Source of the DNA: an uncultured Pelagibacteraceae bacterium | GTDB lineage: Bacteria; Pseudomonadota; Alphaproteobacteria; Pelagibacterales; Pelagibacteraceae | Assembly: GCA_902557935.1 (NCBI GenBank) | Contig: CACECJ010000001.1 | Span: 1-64,000 of the forward strand | Length of the DNA: 64,000 nt | Direction: 5' to 3' | Made by a program: the position numbers and the translations under genes | Part shown: positions 1 to 10,413 of the stretch, piece by piece | Position numbering within the stretch: the stretch's first letter is position 1 | Layout of the letters: each line of letters begins with the position of its first letter | Notes under the pieces: model-generated | Database searches by the model: none | What the model saw: the letters and a program-made list of their open reading frames with translations, nothing else | Told to the model about the DNA's origin: nothing

Positions 1-431
1 AGACCTATTACCATTAAATGAAAATTACCTTTTGAGGCGGCAACTACTGCAATAGTATTGTCGAAACTTAGTGTAAGATCAGCAATTAAAACTTGATAAA
101 CCCCAACGCTAAAACTTTTAGTTTCAGCTGATTTTACTTGTGGAGTTTTAATTTTATTTTTACCAAAGAAGTCTTGTCTTAAATTATTTATTACCCATAG
201 CAGCAAAACCCCGCCTAGTATCTTAATCCAAGCAAATTCAAACAGATAATTAGCTCCTGATGCAAAAACAATTCTAAACAAGAATGCTGCAGCAACACCC
301 CATGCTATAATTTTTCTTCTATTTTCTGTCGCAAATCCTGCAGCGATTAAACCTATTATGATCGCGTTATCCGCAGCCATAACTATATCTATGAGGATTA
401 TTTGTACTGAGATAATTACTTGCTCTAACAT
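1..431 (-). CDS. TerC family integral membrane protein (partial, runs off left edge)
   Basis: Reverse-strand translation MLEQVIISVQIILIDIVMAADNAIIIGLIAAGFATENRRK... from ATG at 431; paralogous to the TerC ORF at 41505-42077. Confidence 0.85.
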   Translation of the reverse strand, partial: MLEQVIISVQIILIDIVMAADNAIIIGLIAAGFATENRRKIIAWGVAAAFLFRIVFASGANYLFEFAWIKILGGVLLLWVINNLRQDFFGKNKIKTPQVKSAETKSFSVGVYQVLIADLTLSFDNTIAVVAASKGNFHLMVIG

Positions 432-478
432 TCGAGAATCAATGTATATAAGGTTATTAAGATATATTAAAGAATAAA

Positions 479-1804
479 ATGGAACTGTTCAAAAGCTCAT
501 CAAAATTTTCAAAAAAACAAATAATTTTGTTGTCCATACCGGTTTTTTTTTCAAACATGGCCATTCCATTAGTTGGAATGGTTGATACAGGCTTGATGGG
601 AAATCTAAGTGAAACCAAGTATTTAGCTGCAACCAGTATAGCTACATCAGTTATGACAATGCTTGTTTGGAGTTTTGGTTTTTTAAGAATGGGTACCGTC
701 GGCATAGTTGCACAGGCTTATGGAAGAAGTGATTATAGAGAGATAGTAAAAACGATTTTAAGAAATATAGCACTTGCTCTAATTGCAGCATTTATAATAA
801 TTATTTTTTTCCCAGCTTTAAAAATTTCGATAAGTTATTTTTTTTCACCCTCTGATGAAACAGAAGTATTAATAAAAACTTATTTAAATGTAAGAATTTT
901 TTCAATTCCTGCAGAATTAATTATTTATGTTCTAGTGGGTTTTTATCTAGGCATACAAAAAACAAAAATTTCAAGTTTTTTAATAATTGTGCTATCAAGT
1001 TTGAATATTATTTTTAGCTCTCTTCTAGTTTTAACATATGATTTAAAGGTTTTTGGTGTAGCTCTAGGAACTTTAATTTCGAGTTATATAACCTTAATTA
1101 TTTTCACGATATTTACCTATAATTATATTATTAAAAAATTCAAAGTAATTCCTAAATTTGAAAATTTAGTAGTAAGGTCTAAATTACTCAAACTTTTAGA
1201 TATAAATTTAGATATTTTTATAAGAACTTTATTTCTCACATTTGCTTTTCTATGGGTAACTTATCTTGGTTCAAAAATTGGAGAAGACTATTTAGCAGTT
1301 AATACAATATTAATGCAATTTATAATTTTATCATCATTTTTCTTAGATGCTTATGCATTTTCGACTGAGGGAATTATAGGTTTCGCTGTAGGGAGAAGAA
1401 ACCGAAAATCTTTTTTAGAAGTTGTAAAAAATTCTATTCAGGTAAGTTTTATTACTGCTATCATTATCTCAATAATCTATTTAATTTTTTTCAAAGAAAT
1501 AATTTATATCATTACTGATATTGAAATTTTAAGATTTATTTCTTTTCAACATATCTTATGGGTAATTATAATTCCACCGATTGCGTGTTTTTGTTATCAA
1601 TTAGATGGAATATTTATCGGAGCATCCCAAACAAAAGAAATTAGAAATGCAATGATAATATCTGTTTTAGGTTATATTGGAGCATCAATCCTCCTTACAA
1701 AATATCTAGATAATCATGGTATTTGGTTATCTCTTTTATTATTTATGATATTTAGGTCCCTGACATTACAATATTATTTTAAAAATATTTTGAAAAAATT
1801 CTAA
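479..1804 (+). CDS. MATE family efflux transporter (DinF-like)
   Basis: ORF track 441 aa; multi-TM, N-terminal IPVFFSNMAIPLVGMVDTGLMG motif typical of MATE. Confidence 0.85.
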   Translation: MELFKSSSKFSKKQIILLSIPVFFSNMAIPLVGMVDTGLMGNLSETKYLAATSIATSVMTMLVWSFGFLRMGTVGIVAQAYGRSDYREIVKTILRNIALALIAAFIIIIFFPALKISISYFFSPSDETEVLIKTYLNVRIFSIPAELIIYVLVGFYLGIQKTKISSFLIIVLSSLNIIFSSLLVLTYDLKVFGVALGTLISSYITLIIFTIFTYNYIIKKFKVIPKFENLVVRSKLLKLLDINLDIFIRTLFLTFAFLWVTYLGSKIGEDYLAVNTILMQFIILSSFFLDAYAFSTEGIIGFAVGRRNRKSFLEVVKNSIQVSFITAIIISIIYLIFFKEIIYIITDIEILRFISFQHILWVIIIPPIACFCYQLDGIFIGASQTKEIRNAMIISVLGYIGASILLTKYLDNHGIWLSLLLFMIFRSLTLQYYFKNILKKF

Positions 1805-2668
1805 ATGCAATTTTTATATAAAATACCAGGTTATATTCTACTCTTATTTGGCGGATTTTGCTTAAGCTGGGGAGGATTTATAATTAGATCTTTTGAAGAG
1901 GCAAGTATCTGGCAAATATTATTTCTTAGATCATTATTTTTCCTTTTAGCTTTAATAGCTTTTCTTTTGGTAACTTATAAAAAAAATACCTTTAATATTA
2001 TTAAAGAGTCTGGCCTCCCAGGTTTATTAGGAGGTTTTGTTTTATCATTTAGCTTTGTTGCTTTTGTAGTTGCGATGAGCAATACAACAGTAGCAAATGT
2101 CGTTTTTATTATAAGCACCCAAACTATGTTTCTGGCAATATTTGGCTACTTTTATTTAAAAGAAAAAGTTTCTTTAATCGGTTTAATATCAATCTTTCTT
2201 GCGATGAGCGGTATTATTATAATGGTTGGTGACTCTATTTCAGGCGGATCACTATTCGGAAATGTGGTGGCATTAGCGATCCCAATAAATTTTGCGATTT
2301 TAGTAATGATAATTAGAAAAAATACTAAAGTTGATATGGTTCCAGCAATTTTTTACTCTGGAATATTCAGTTTGATTTACGGTTTTTTCTTAGCAGAATC
2401 ATTTGAATTCACTAAACACGATCTTTGGATGGGTTTTCTTCTTGGAGTTCCACAATTAGCAGTTAGCTTTATTTGTATAACAATTGGATCAAGAACTGTT
2501 GAGTCAGCAACAGTTGGAATTTTGATGTTGATGGAAACTTTATGTGCGCCTCTTTGGGTATGGTTATTTTTAAATGAAATTCCTCCAATTAGTGTATTTA
2601 TAGGCGGTGCAGTCATAATTTCGGCAATAATATTGAAGAGTTTTGATAAAAAACATAGCAAGACTTGA
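1805..2668 (+). CDS. EamA/DMT family transporter
   Basis: 287 aa, ten-TM EamA-like repeats; abuts upstream MATE gene. Confidence 0.8.
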   Translation: MQFLYKIPGYILLLFGGFCLSWGGFIIRSFEEASIWQILFLRSLFFLLALIAFLLVTYKKNTFNIIKESGLPGLLGGFVLSFSFVAFVVAMSNTTVANVVFIISTQTMFLAIFGYFYLKEKVSLIGLISIFLAMSGIIIMVGDSISGGSLFGNVVALAIPINFAILVMIIRKNTKVDMVPAIFYSGIFSLIYGFFLAESFEFTKHDLWMGFLLGVPQLAVSFICITIGSRTVESATVGILMLMETLCAPLWVWLFLNEIPPISVFIGGAVIISAIILKSFDKKHSKT

Positions 2669-2715
2669 ATAATTTGCATTTGACTTTTTACTGTATTTAG
2701 AGGAAAGTTCTCAGC

Positions 2716-2871
2716 GTAACGGGAGAGACCATTTAGGCGCCGAAGGAGCAACCACCCCGGAAACTCTCAGGCAAAAGGACCGTTACCGTAATAACTCTGG
2801 AAAGCAGGCGAAAGCCTCACCGAAGGATTAAATCTCTCAGGTACATAGACAGATGGGGTTAGATTAGAGTT
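2716..2871 (+). promoter_or_regulatory. Tandem glycine riboswitch (two aptamers) upstream of gcvT
   Basis: Aptamer 1 closed by GTAACGG (2716-2722)/CCGTTAC (2780-2786) with GGGAGAGACC...GGCGCCGAAGGAGCAA...CTCTCAGGCAAAAGGACC; aptamer 2 AACTCTGGAAAGC...CACCGAAGGATTAAATCTCTCAGGTACATAGACAGATGGGG; directly precedes gcvTHP. Confidence 0.96.
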
Positions 2872-2874
2872 ATT

Positions 2875-3969
2875 ATGGAAGTACAAAAAACAGCTTTATA
2901 TAATTATCATAAAAACTTAGGAGCAAAATTTGTTCCGTTTGCTGGCTATGAGATGCCTATCCAATATAAGGATGGTATTGTAAAGGAACATATTTCTACA
3001 AGAACACACGCTGGATTTTTTGATGTGTCACATATGGGACAATTTTTTTTAGAAGGGGATGAAACATTAATAGAGTCATTAGAGAAAATTATACCAGCAG
3101 ATTTAAAAAATTTGAAAGTTAACCATTCAAAATATTCTTTTTTACTAAATAACGAAGGTGGAATAATTGATGACTTAATTATTACAAGAACAGAAAAAGG
3201 TTTTTGTATAATTTTAAATGCAGCTTGTAAGGAAAACGATATTAAACAAATTTCACAATTTTTAAATAAAGATCATAAACATCTTTTAAACGATGATTTA
3301 TCTTTAATAGCTTTACAAGGACCTAAATCTGTAGAGATTTTAGAAAAGTTAATACCAGGTGTCGATAATTTAAAATTTATGACAGGAAGTAATTTTGATT
3401 ATGAGGGTGAAAAACTTTATGTAACAAGATCTGGATACACAGGCGAAGATGGTTTTGAAATCTCAATTTCTAACACAAAAGTTGAAAAACTAATCGATTA
3501 CTTAATTTCAAATGAAGTTAAACCTGTAGGTTTGGGAGCTAGAGATACTTTAAGATTAGAGGCAGGTCTGTGTTTGTATGGTCATGATTTAAATGAAAAA
3601 ATAAATCCGGTAGAGGCTAATTTAAAATGGGCTATAGCAAAAAAAAGAAAAGAAGTTGGCGGCTTTAATGGATGGGAAAAAATAAAAAATTTATTAGTAA
3701 ACGGAAGTGAAAAAATTAGGGTTGGCATAAAGCCAGATGGAAAAGTTATAGCTAGAGAAAATACTAAAATCTTTTCGTCAGATAATAATGAAATAGGATT
3801 CGTTACAAGTGGTACTTTTGGCCCAAGTGTGAACGCTCCGGTTGCAATGGGATATGTTAAATCAGAATTTTCTGAAGTAGGTACATCTATTCAGCTTGAA
3901 GTAAGAGGGAAAAAATATGGGGGTAAGATTTCTGAACTTCCATTTTATAAAAAAAGTTATGTTAAATAA
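2875..3969 (+). CDS. gcvT: Glycine cleavage system aminomethyltransferase T protein
   Basis: 364 aa; GYEMPIQY, FDVSHMGQ, GYTGEDGFEI, LGARDTLRLEAGLCLYGHD motifs. Confidence 0.97.
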   Translation: MEVQKTALYNYHKNLGAKFVPFAGYEMPIQYKDGIVKEHISTRTHAGFFDVSHMGQFFLEGDETLIESLEKIIPADLKNLKVNHSKYSFLLNNEGGIIDDLIITRTEKGFCIILNAACKENDIKQISQFLNKDHKHLLNDDLSLIALQGPKSVEILEKLIPGVDNLKFMTGSNFDYEGEKLYVTRSGYTGEDGFEISISNTKVEKLIDYLISNEVKPVGLGARDTLRLEAGLCLYGHDLNEKINPVEANLKWAIAKKRKEVGGFNGWEKIKNLLVNGSEKIRVGIKPDGKVIARENTKIFSSDNNEIGFVTSGTFGPSVNAPVAMGYVKSEFSEVGTSIQLEVRGKKYGGKISELPFYKKSYVK

Positions 3970-3981
3970 GGGGAAACAAAT

Positions 3982-4362
3982 ATGAGTGAAAAAAAATTTT
4001 CTAAAAAACATGAATGGGTTTCACTAGATGGAGACGTTGCTACAGTAGGAATAACTAAGCATGCAACAGAAATGCTCGGTGACATTGTTTTTGTGGAGGT
4101 TCCTGATGCAGGTAAAGCTGTAGAAAAAGAAGGTCAAGCAGCTGTTGTAGAGTCTACTAAAGCTGCTAGTGATGTTTATTCTCCTATTTCTGGAGAAATT
4201 ACTGAGGGAAATAAAGCCATTGCAGATGATCCCGGAAGCGTAAATACTGACCCTGAAGGTGCCAGCTGGTTTTTTAAGTTAAAGATAAAAGATAAAGGTG
4301 AGTATGACTCCCTAATGTCAAAAGACGAATATGATAAATTTTGTAAGGAGAACCCTAGTTAA
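3982..4362 (+). CDS. gcvH: Glycine cleavage system H protein
   Basis: 126 aa; lipoyl motif [18 protein letters not shown]. Confidence 0.97.
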   Translation: MSEKKFSKKHEWVSLDGDVATVGITKHATEMLGDIVFVEVPDAGKAVEKEGQAAVVESTKAASDVYSPISGEITEGNKAIADDPGSVNTDPEGASWFFKLKIKDKGEYDSLMSKDEYDKFCKENPS

Positions 4363-7229
4363 TGATTGACGATAATTCAAAAGAATTTATTAAAAGACAT
4401 ATTGGTCCTTCCGAAGAAGATCAGTCCAAAATGTTGCAATATGTTGGGTATAAATCATTAGAGGATCTAATGAGCAATACTGTACCAGAAAAAATCTTAT
4501 TAAAAGATGATCTTAGAATCGATCAGCCAATGTCAGAGAACGATGCTTTAAAAAAATTAAAATCTATATCTAAAAAAAATAAAATCTTTAAAAATTTTAT
4601 TGGAATGGGTTACTATAATTCTATTACACCTAATGTAATTCTTAGAAATATTTTAGAAAATCCAGGATGGTATACATCTTATACACCTTACCAACCTGAA
4701 GTGGCGCAAGGTCGTCTTGAAATGCTTTTAAATTTTCAACAATCAATAATTGACTTAACGGGCATGGATATAGCTAATGCTTCTTTGTTAGATGAAGCAA
4801 CAGCAACAGCAGAGGCAGTAGGATTAAGCCAGAGATTAGATAGGACTCATTCAAAAAAAATATTTATTTCAAGCAATTGTAATCCTCAGACAATTGATCT
4901 CATAAAGACTAGAACAAATCCTTTTGGTTTAGAATTGATCATAGGTGATGAAAAAAAAGAACTTTCAAAAATTAATGAAGATATAATTTGCGGTGTTTTA
5001 TCTTATCCGGGAACTTTAGGTGAGATAAACAATCCTAGTGAAAGCATCAGTCAAATTCACAAAAAAAACGGAAAAGCTATTTTGGTTTGTGATTTATTGG
5101 CTTTAGCTAGATTAAAAACTCCAGCTGAACTTGGAGCTGACATTGCTGTCGGTAGTGCTCAAAGATTTGGTATTCCAATGGGTTACGGCGGGCCTCATGC
5201 CGCATTTTTTGCTACAAAAGAGGAATTTAAAAGATCAATGCCAGGAAGAATAATAGGCGTTTCAAAAGATAGACACGGAAAAAAAGCTTACAGGCTCTCT
5301 TTACAAACTAGGGAGCAACACATTCGAAGAGATAAAGCAACAAGCAATATTTGTACTGCTCAAGCTTTATTGGCTATCATTTCTGCTGCTTTTGCAATTT
5401 ATCATGGACCTGAAGGAATACTTAAAATTGCGAATAGAACTTCTAAATTAGCAAAAATCTTTGCTGATAATATTAAAGCAAGCGGTTATAAAATTCTATC
5501 AGATCATTTCTTCGATACCGTTACTATTAAAACCAATGAAAAAACAAATCCTATTTTTGAGGCTGCACTTAAAGAGAATATAAACCTTAGAAAAGTTGAT
5601 AAAGATCATTTATCTGTTGCGTTTGATGAAGCAAAAAAACTTGATGATGTAAACTTATTGTTACAAATATTTGGAATAACCAAAGTAATTAAACAAGACG
5701 TTAAGGTTGAACTGGATAATCTTCCAAAAAATCTTTTAAGAACTTCAAAATACTTAACTCATCCAGTTTTTAACAAATACCATTCTGAAACTGAGATGTT
5801 AAGATATCTTAAGAAATTAGAAGATTGTGATATTGCACTTAATAGATCAATGATTGCTTTAGGATCTTGTACAATGAAGCTCAATGCAACAGCAGAATTA
5901 ATTCCTATTACCTGGAAAGAGTTTTCACTTCCACATCCTTTTGTCCCCACAAATCAAATGGAGGGTTATAAGATTCTTTTTAATGATCTAATAAACGATC
6001 TTAAAGAAATTACTGGATATGACGCAGTTTCTTTACAGCCTAACTCTGGGGCTCAAGGAGAGTATGCAGGTCTAATGACTATAAGAAAATTCCATAAAAA
6101 TAATAAACAAGAAAATCGTAACGTTTGTTTAATTCCGGACTCAGCTCATGGAACTAATCCAGCAAGTGCTCAAATGTGTGGGATGAAAGTGGTTGTAGTC
6201 AATTGTGATGAAGATGGAAACGTGGATATAGACGATCTTAAAAATAAAGCTGAAAAACACTCAAAAGACTTAGCTGCTTTAATGGTTACTTACCCCTCTA
6301 CTCATGGAGTATTTGAAGAAAAAATTATGGATATTTGTGAAGTAATTCATAAGCATGGAGGACAAGTTTATATGGATGGAGCAAATCTAAACGCACTTGT
6401 AGGTGTTGCAAAACCAGGGAAATTTGGACCAGATGTTTGTCACATTAATTTACATAAAACATTTTGCATACCGCACGGAGGAGGCGGACCAGGAATGGGC
6501 CCAATCGCTTGCGCAAAGCATCTAGCTGATTTTTTACCAACACACGAAATTATTAAAGAGGCAGGCCCTAAGAACGGAATGGGAGCTGTATCAGCTGCGC
6601 CTTGGGGTAGTTCAAGCATACTTCCAATATCCTGGATGTATATAAAGATGATGGGTGCTGAGGGATTGAAAAAAGCTTCACAAGTTTCAATTTTAAATGC
6701 AAATTACATTTCAAAAAAATTATCCAAAGATTACAAAGTTCTTTATACTGGCAAAAACGGAAATGTTGCACATGAATGTATAATTGATATCCGTCCAATA
6801 AAAGCAAGTTCAGGTATCTCTGAGGAAGATTTAGCAAAAAGACTAATTGACTTTGGCTACCATGCTCCAACAATGTCATGGCCTGTTGCTGGTACAATTA
6901 TGATTGAGCCGACTGAAAGTGAAAATTTGGAGGAGATTGATAAATTTTGTAATGCACTTATAAAAATTAAAAAAGAAATTAATTTAGTGGAGTCATCAAA
7001 GTTTGACAAAATTGATAATCCGCTGAAAAACGCACCTCATACTTATGTTGAATTAGCTTCCAGCGAGTGGAAGCATGTTTACTCAAGAGAGGAAGCGGCT
7101 TTTCCAACTGAGTATGTAAAAAACAATAAATATTGGGCACCAGTTGCTAGAGTAGATAACGTTTTTGGAGATAGAAATTTAGTATGTTCATGTCCTTCAA
7201 TGGATGAATATAAAGATGAAGCTGCTTAA
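4362..7229 (+). CDS. gcvP: Glycine dehydrogenase (decarboxylating), single-polypeptide P protein
   Basis: 955 aa; PLP-lysine region CHINLHKTFCIPHGGGGPGMGPI. Confidence 0.97.
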   Translation: MIDDNSKEFIKRHIGPSEEDQSKMLQYVGYKSLEDLMSNTVPEKILLKDDLRIDQPMSENDALKKLKSISKKNKIFKNFIGMGYYNSITPNVILRNILENPGWYTSYTPYQPEVAQGRLEMLLNFQQSIIDLTGMDIANASLLDEATATAEAVGLSQRLDRTHSKKIFISSNCNPQTIDLIKTRTNPFGLELIIGDEKKELSKINEDIICGVLSYPGTLGEINNPSESISQIHKKNGKAILVCDLLALARLKTPAELGADIAVGSAQRFGIPMGYGGPHAAFFATKEEFKRSMPGRIIGVSKDRHGKKAYRLSLQTREQHIRRDKATSNICTAQALLAIISAAFAIYHGPEGILKIANRTSKLAKIFADNIKASGYKILSDHFFDTVTIKTNEKTNPIFEAALKENINLRKVDKDHLSVAFDEAKKLDDVNLLLQIFGITKVIKQDVKVELDNLPKNLLRTSKYLTHPVFNKYHSETEMLRYLKKLEDCDIALNRSMIALGSCTMKLNATAELIPITWKEFSLPHPFVPTNQMEGYKILFNDLINDLKEITGYDAVSLQPNSGAQGEYAGLMTIRKFHKNNKQENRNVCLIPDSAHGTNPASAQMCGMKVVVVNCDEDGNVDIDDLKNKAEKHSKDLAALMVTYPSTHGVFEEKIMDICEVIHKHGGQVYMDGANLNALVGVAKPGKFGPDVCHINLHKTFCIPHGGGGPGMGPIACAKHLADFLPTHEIIKEAGPKNGMGAVSAAPWGSSSILPISWMYIKMMGAEGLKKASQVSILNANYISKKLSKDYKVLYTGKNGNVAHECIIDIRPIKASSGISEEDLAKRLIDFGYHAPTMSWPVAGTIMIEPTESENLEEIDKFCNALIKIKKEINLVESSKFDKIDNPLKNAPHTYVELASSEWKHVYSREEAAFPTEYVKNNKYWAPVARVDNVFGDRNLVCSCPSMDEYKDEAA

Positions 7230-7238
7230 TCTCTTTAA

Positions 7239-8465
7239 ATGAAAATCGCTGTTATCGGCTCAGGTATTTCAGGATTATCTTCCGCATATTTTCTTTCAAA
7301 AAAATATAAAGTTGATCTATACGAAAAAGAAGATCACTTTGGAGGTCATTCTTTTACCTACGAGATAAAAGAAGATGATAAGATTGTTCCAGTAGATCTA
7401 GGCTTTATAGTTTTTAATGAGGTTACTTATCCAAATTTAGTAAATTTTTTTAATGAATTAAAAGTTCCTTATGAAAAAAGTGACATGTCATTTTCTGTAT
7501 CAATTAAGAATAGTAATGTTGAATATAGCGGAAGTGGTTTAGGAGGTATTTTTGCTAATAAATTAAATCTTCTTAACTTAAAATTTTTATATATGATTAG
7601 AGAGATAATTTCATTTTACAAAACTGCTCCAAAATTACTTGAAAGTGAAATTAAAGAAGAGACTCTAGGAAATTTTCTTAATAAAAAAAAGTTATCAAAA
7701 TACTTCATCGAATATCACTTAATTCCCATGGTTGCTGCTATCTGGTCGATGCCATTTAATAAGGCAAAGGAAATGCCATTAAAATTTTTTTTAAATTTTT
7801 TTACTAATCATGGATTATTTAAATTTAAAGATAGACCGCAATGGTACACAGTTTCGAATAGAAGTAGAGCTTATGTAAAAAAAGTAACAGATAAAATTAG
7901 TGGGGAAATTTTTAAAAATTATAAAGTGGATAAGTTAATTAGAAGTGATGACAATATCAGGGTAATTATTGGCAATGAATATGTTGACTATGATCAAGTA
8001 GTACTAGCTTCCCATGCAGACCAAAGTTTAAGAATGATAGAAAAACCAACGGAACAAGAAAAAAATATATTGGAAAAATTTAATTACGTGAAGAATGAGG
8101 CTTATTTACACACTGATAAGAGACTAATGCCTCACAAAAAAAGAGCCTGGTCTAGTTGGAATTCTGTTTCAGACGGCGAAAAGACATGCATTACCTATTG
8201 GTTAAATAAACTACAAAATTTAGATACATCTAAAGACTATTTTTTAACTTTAAACCCTATTTGTAAAATTAATGAAAATTCTGTTATAAAAAAAATTAAC
8301 TTTACCCACCCATATTTGAATTCAAAGAATACCGCGCTTCAAAAAGATCTAAGATTAATACAAGGAAAAAAAAGGACTTGGTTTTGTGGAAGTTATTTTG
8401 GTTACGGATTTCATGAAGATGGATTAAAATCGTCTATAGATTTGATAAATAACTTTAAAATTTGA
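7239..8465 (+). CDS. FAD-dependent oxidoreductase (amine oxidase-like)
   Basis: N-terminal MKIAVIGSGISGLSSAYFLSKKYKVDLYEKEDHFGGH; C-terminal CGSYFGYGFHEDGLKSS. Confidence 0.88.
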   Translation: MKIAVIGSGISGLSSAYFLSKKYKVDLYEKEDHFGGHSFTYEIKEDDKIVPVDLGFIVFNEVTYPNLVNFFNELKVPYEKSDMSFSVSIKNSNVEYSGSGLGGIFANKLNLLNLKFLYMIREIISFYKTAPKLLESEIKEETLGNFLNKKKLSKYFIEYHLIPMVAAIWSMPFNKAKEMPLKFFLNFFTNHGLFKFKDRPQWYTVSNRSRAYVKKVTDKISGEIFKNYKVDKLIRSDDNIRVIIGNEYVDYDQVVLASHADQSLRMIEKPTEQEKNILEKFNYVKNEAYLHTDKRLMPHKKRAWSSWNSVSDGEKTCITYWLNKLQNLDTSKDYFLTLNPICKINENSVIKKINFTHPYLNSKNTALQKDLRLIQGKKRTWFCGSYFGYGFHEDGLKSSIDLINNFKI

Positions 8466-9223
8466 TGAACTCCTGCATTTACAATGGCGAAGTAACTCAT
8501 ACAAGATTTAAACCTGTAAGACATTTTTTAAAATATAAAACTTTTTCATTATTAATTGATTTAGATGAAATCAATCAATTAGACAGATCAATAAATATTT
8601 TCTCTCATAATAAGTTTAACATTTTTAGCTTTTATGACAAAGATCATGGAGAACGTGACGGAAGTGATTTAAAAGAATGGGTTCTCAAAAATATTAGTAA
8701 GTTCAATATAAAAGGTGAAATTAATAAAGTTAAAATACTTTGTTATCCAAGAATTTTTGGTTATGTGTTCAACCCTTTAAGTATTTTTTATTGCTACGAG
8801 GATAATAAATTAAAGGCGATTTTTTATGAGGTAAAAAATACTTTTAATGAGCAGCATACATATATTTTTAAAATTAAAGATAATGAGAAAATAGCTCAAA
8901 AATGCAAAAAAAAGTTTTACGTATCGCCATTTATGGATATGGAAACTTACTATAATTTTAAATTACTCAATCCCAATGAAAAACTCTCAGTCTTTATTAA
9001 ACAAACAGACTCGATAGGAACAGTTTTAACAGCCACCCAAACAGGAGAGAAAAAAGAATTTTGCTCGAAACAACTCATGTTTAACTTTTTTAAGTATCCG
9101 TTAATGACAATTAAAATTATTAGTTCGATACATTTTGAAGCATTACTTTTATGGAAAAAAGGGGCAATATACAGAAAAAGAAATACTAAATTTAAGAATA
9201 ATTTAAGTTACGAAGAATATTAA
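8462..9223 (+). CDS. DUF1365 family protein
   Basis: 253 aa; YNGEVTHTRFKPVRHFLKYKTF, YPRIFGYVFNPLSIFYCY, FNEQHTYIF motifs. Confidence 0.9.
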   Translation: MMNSCIYNGEVTHTRFKPVRHFLKYKTFSLLIDLDEINQLDRSINIFSHNKFNIFSFYDKDHGERDGSDLKEWVLKNISKFNIKGEINKVKILCYPRIFGYVFNPLSIFYCYEDNKLKAIFYEVKNTFNEQHTYIFKIKDNEKIAQKCKKKFYVSPFMDMETYYNFKLLNPNEKLSVFIKQTDSIGTVLTATQTGEKKEFCSKQLMFNFFKYPLMTIKIISSIHFEALLLWKKGAIYRKRNTKFKNNLSYEEY

Positions 9224-10413
9224 TGAGTTTATTTAAAATTACAGAAAAATTTGTCTTGAATAAATTAAAGAACATCTCGCAAGGAAATCTAAAACTTATT
9301 AATTATGATGGAAAAGTTTTTCATTTTGGTGACCTAGAGAGTAAATTATCTTCAGATATCAAAATTAATAATCCAAATTTTTACCTAAACGTCGTTATGG
9401 GTGGAAGCTCAGCTTTAGGAGAAGCTCATATGAAAAAAGATTTTTATACCTCTAATTTAACAAATTTAATTGAACTTACAGCGAGAAATATCAATACAAT
9501 CTATTCTTTTTCAGGAAGTTTAAGATTACAAAAAATCAAAAATTTTTTGAAAAAAATTTTTGCATCTAATACAAAATCAAAGAGTAAAAAATATATTTCA
9601 AAACATTATGATTTAGGGAATGAATTTTTTTCATTGTGGCTTGATAAATCTCTCACTTATTCCAGCGCAGTCTATAAAAGCGAGAAAGATGATTTAGAAA
9701 TCGCTCAAAGAAATAAATTTCAAGAGCTTATAAATTTAATGAATATAAAAAATGGTAACAAGGTTTTAGAGATTGGATGTGGTTGGGGTGGTTTTGCTGA
9801 ATTCTTAGCTAAAAATTATGATGTAAGCGTAGACTGTATCACGATTTCAAAAAATCAATATGAATTTACTAAAAAGAAGATTTTTAACTCAGGTTTAAAC
9901 AATAAAGTTAATGTAAAGTTTTTGGATTACAGAGATCTTAAGGAAAAGTACGATCATGTAGCTTCAATAGAAATGATAGAGGCTGTCGGTGAAAAATATA
10001 TGGACCAATATTTTGGTACAATTAAAAATGTTCTTAATTACAATGGTACTGCTGCTATTCAAGGCATTGTGATTAAAGATGACTTATTTGAAAGATATAG
10101 AGCGAATGAGGATTTTATTCAAAAATATATATTTCCAGGTGGATTTTTACCTTCAATTAAATTTATGGAGAATATAATTAAAAAAAATGACCTTAAATTA
10201 GAAAAAATAAATACTTACTCGGATGACTATGCCAGAACTTTAGCAACTTGGAGAAAAAATTTTTTAAGGACATGGGAAAAAATTAGCCCACTTGGTTTTG
10301 ATGAATATTTCAAGCGTATGTGGGAATTCTACTTATCTTATTGTGAAGGCGGTTTTAAGTCTAGAAACATTAACTTGATTCAATTCTCTATGTCTAATAG
10401 ATATTCGTCATGA
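9223..10413 (+). CDS. Cyclopropane-fatty-acyl-phospholipid synthase family methyltransferase
   Basis: 396 aa; SKHYDLGNEFFSLWLDKSLTYSSAVY, LEIGCGWGGFAEFLA, SIEMIEAVGEKYM. Confidence 0.93.
   Translation: MSLFKITEKFVLNKLKNISQGNLKLINYDGKVFHFGDLESKLSSDIKINNPNFYLNVVMGGSSALGEAHMKKDFYTSNLTNLIELTARNINTIYSFSGSLRLQKIKNFLKKIFASNTKSKSKKYISKHYDLGNEFFSLWLDKSLTYSSAVYKSEKDDLEIAQRNKFQELINLMNIKNGNKVLEIGCGWGGFAEFLAKNYDVSVDCITISKNQYEFTKKKIFNSGLNNKVNVKFLDYRDLKEKYDHVASIEMIEAVGEKYMDQYFGTIKNVLNYNGTAAIQGIVIKDDLFERYRANEDFIQKYIFPGGFLPSIKFMENIIKKNDLKLEKINTYSDDYARTLATWRKNFLRTWEKISPLGFDEYFKRMWEFYLSYCEGGFKSRNINLIQFSMSNRYSS

Noticed and set aside
2377-2751. 124 aa minus-strand ORF
   Set aside because: Overlaps the EamA gene and riboswitch; no family features.
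6568-6897. 109 aa ORF antisense to gcvP
   Set aside because: Fully inside the strongly supported gcvP on the opposite strand; antisense shadow ORF.
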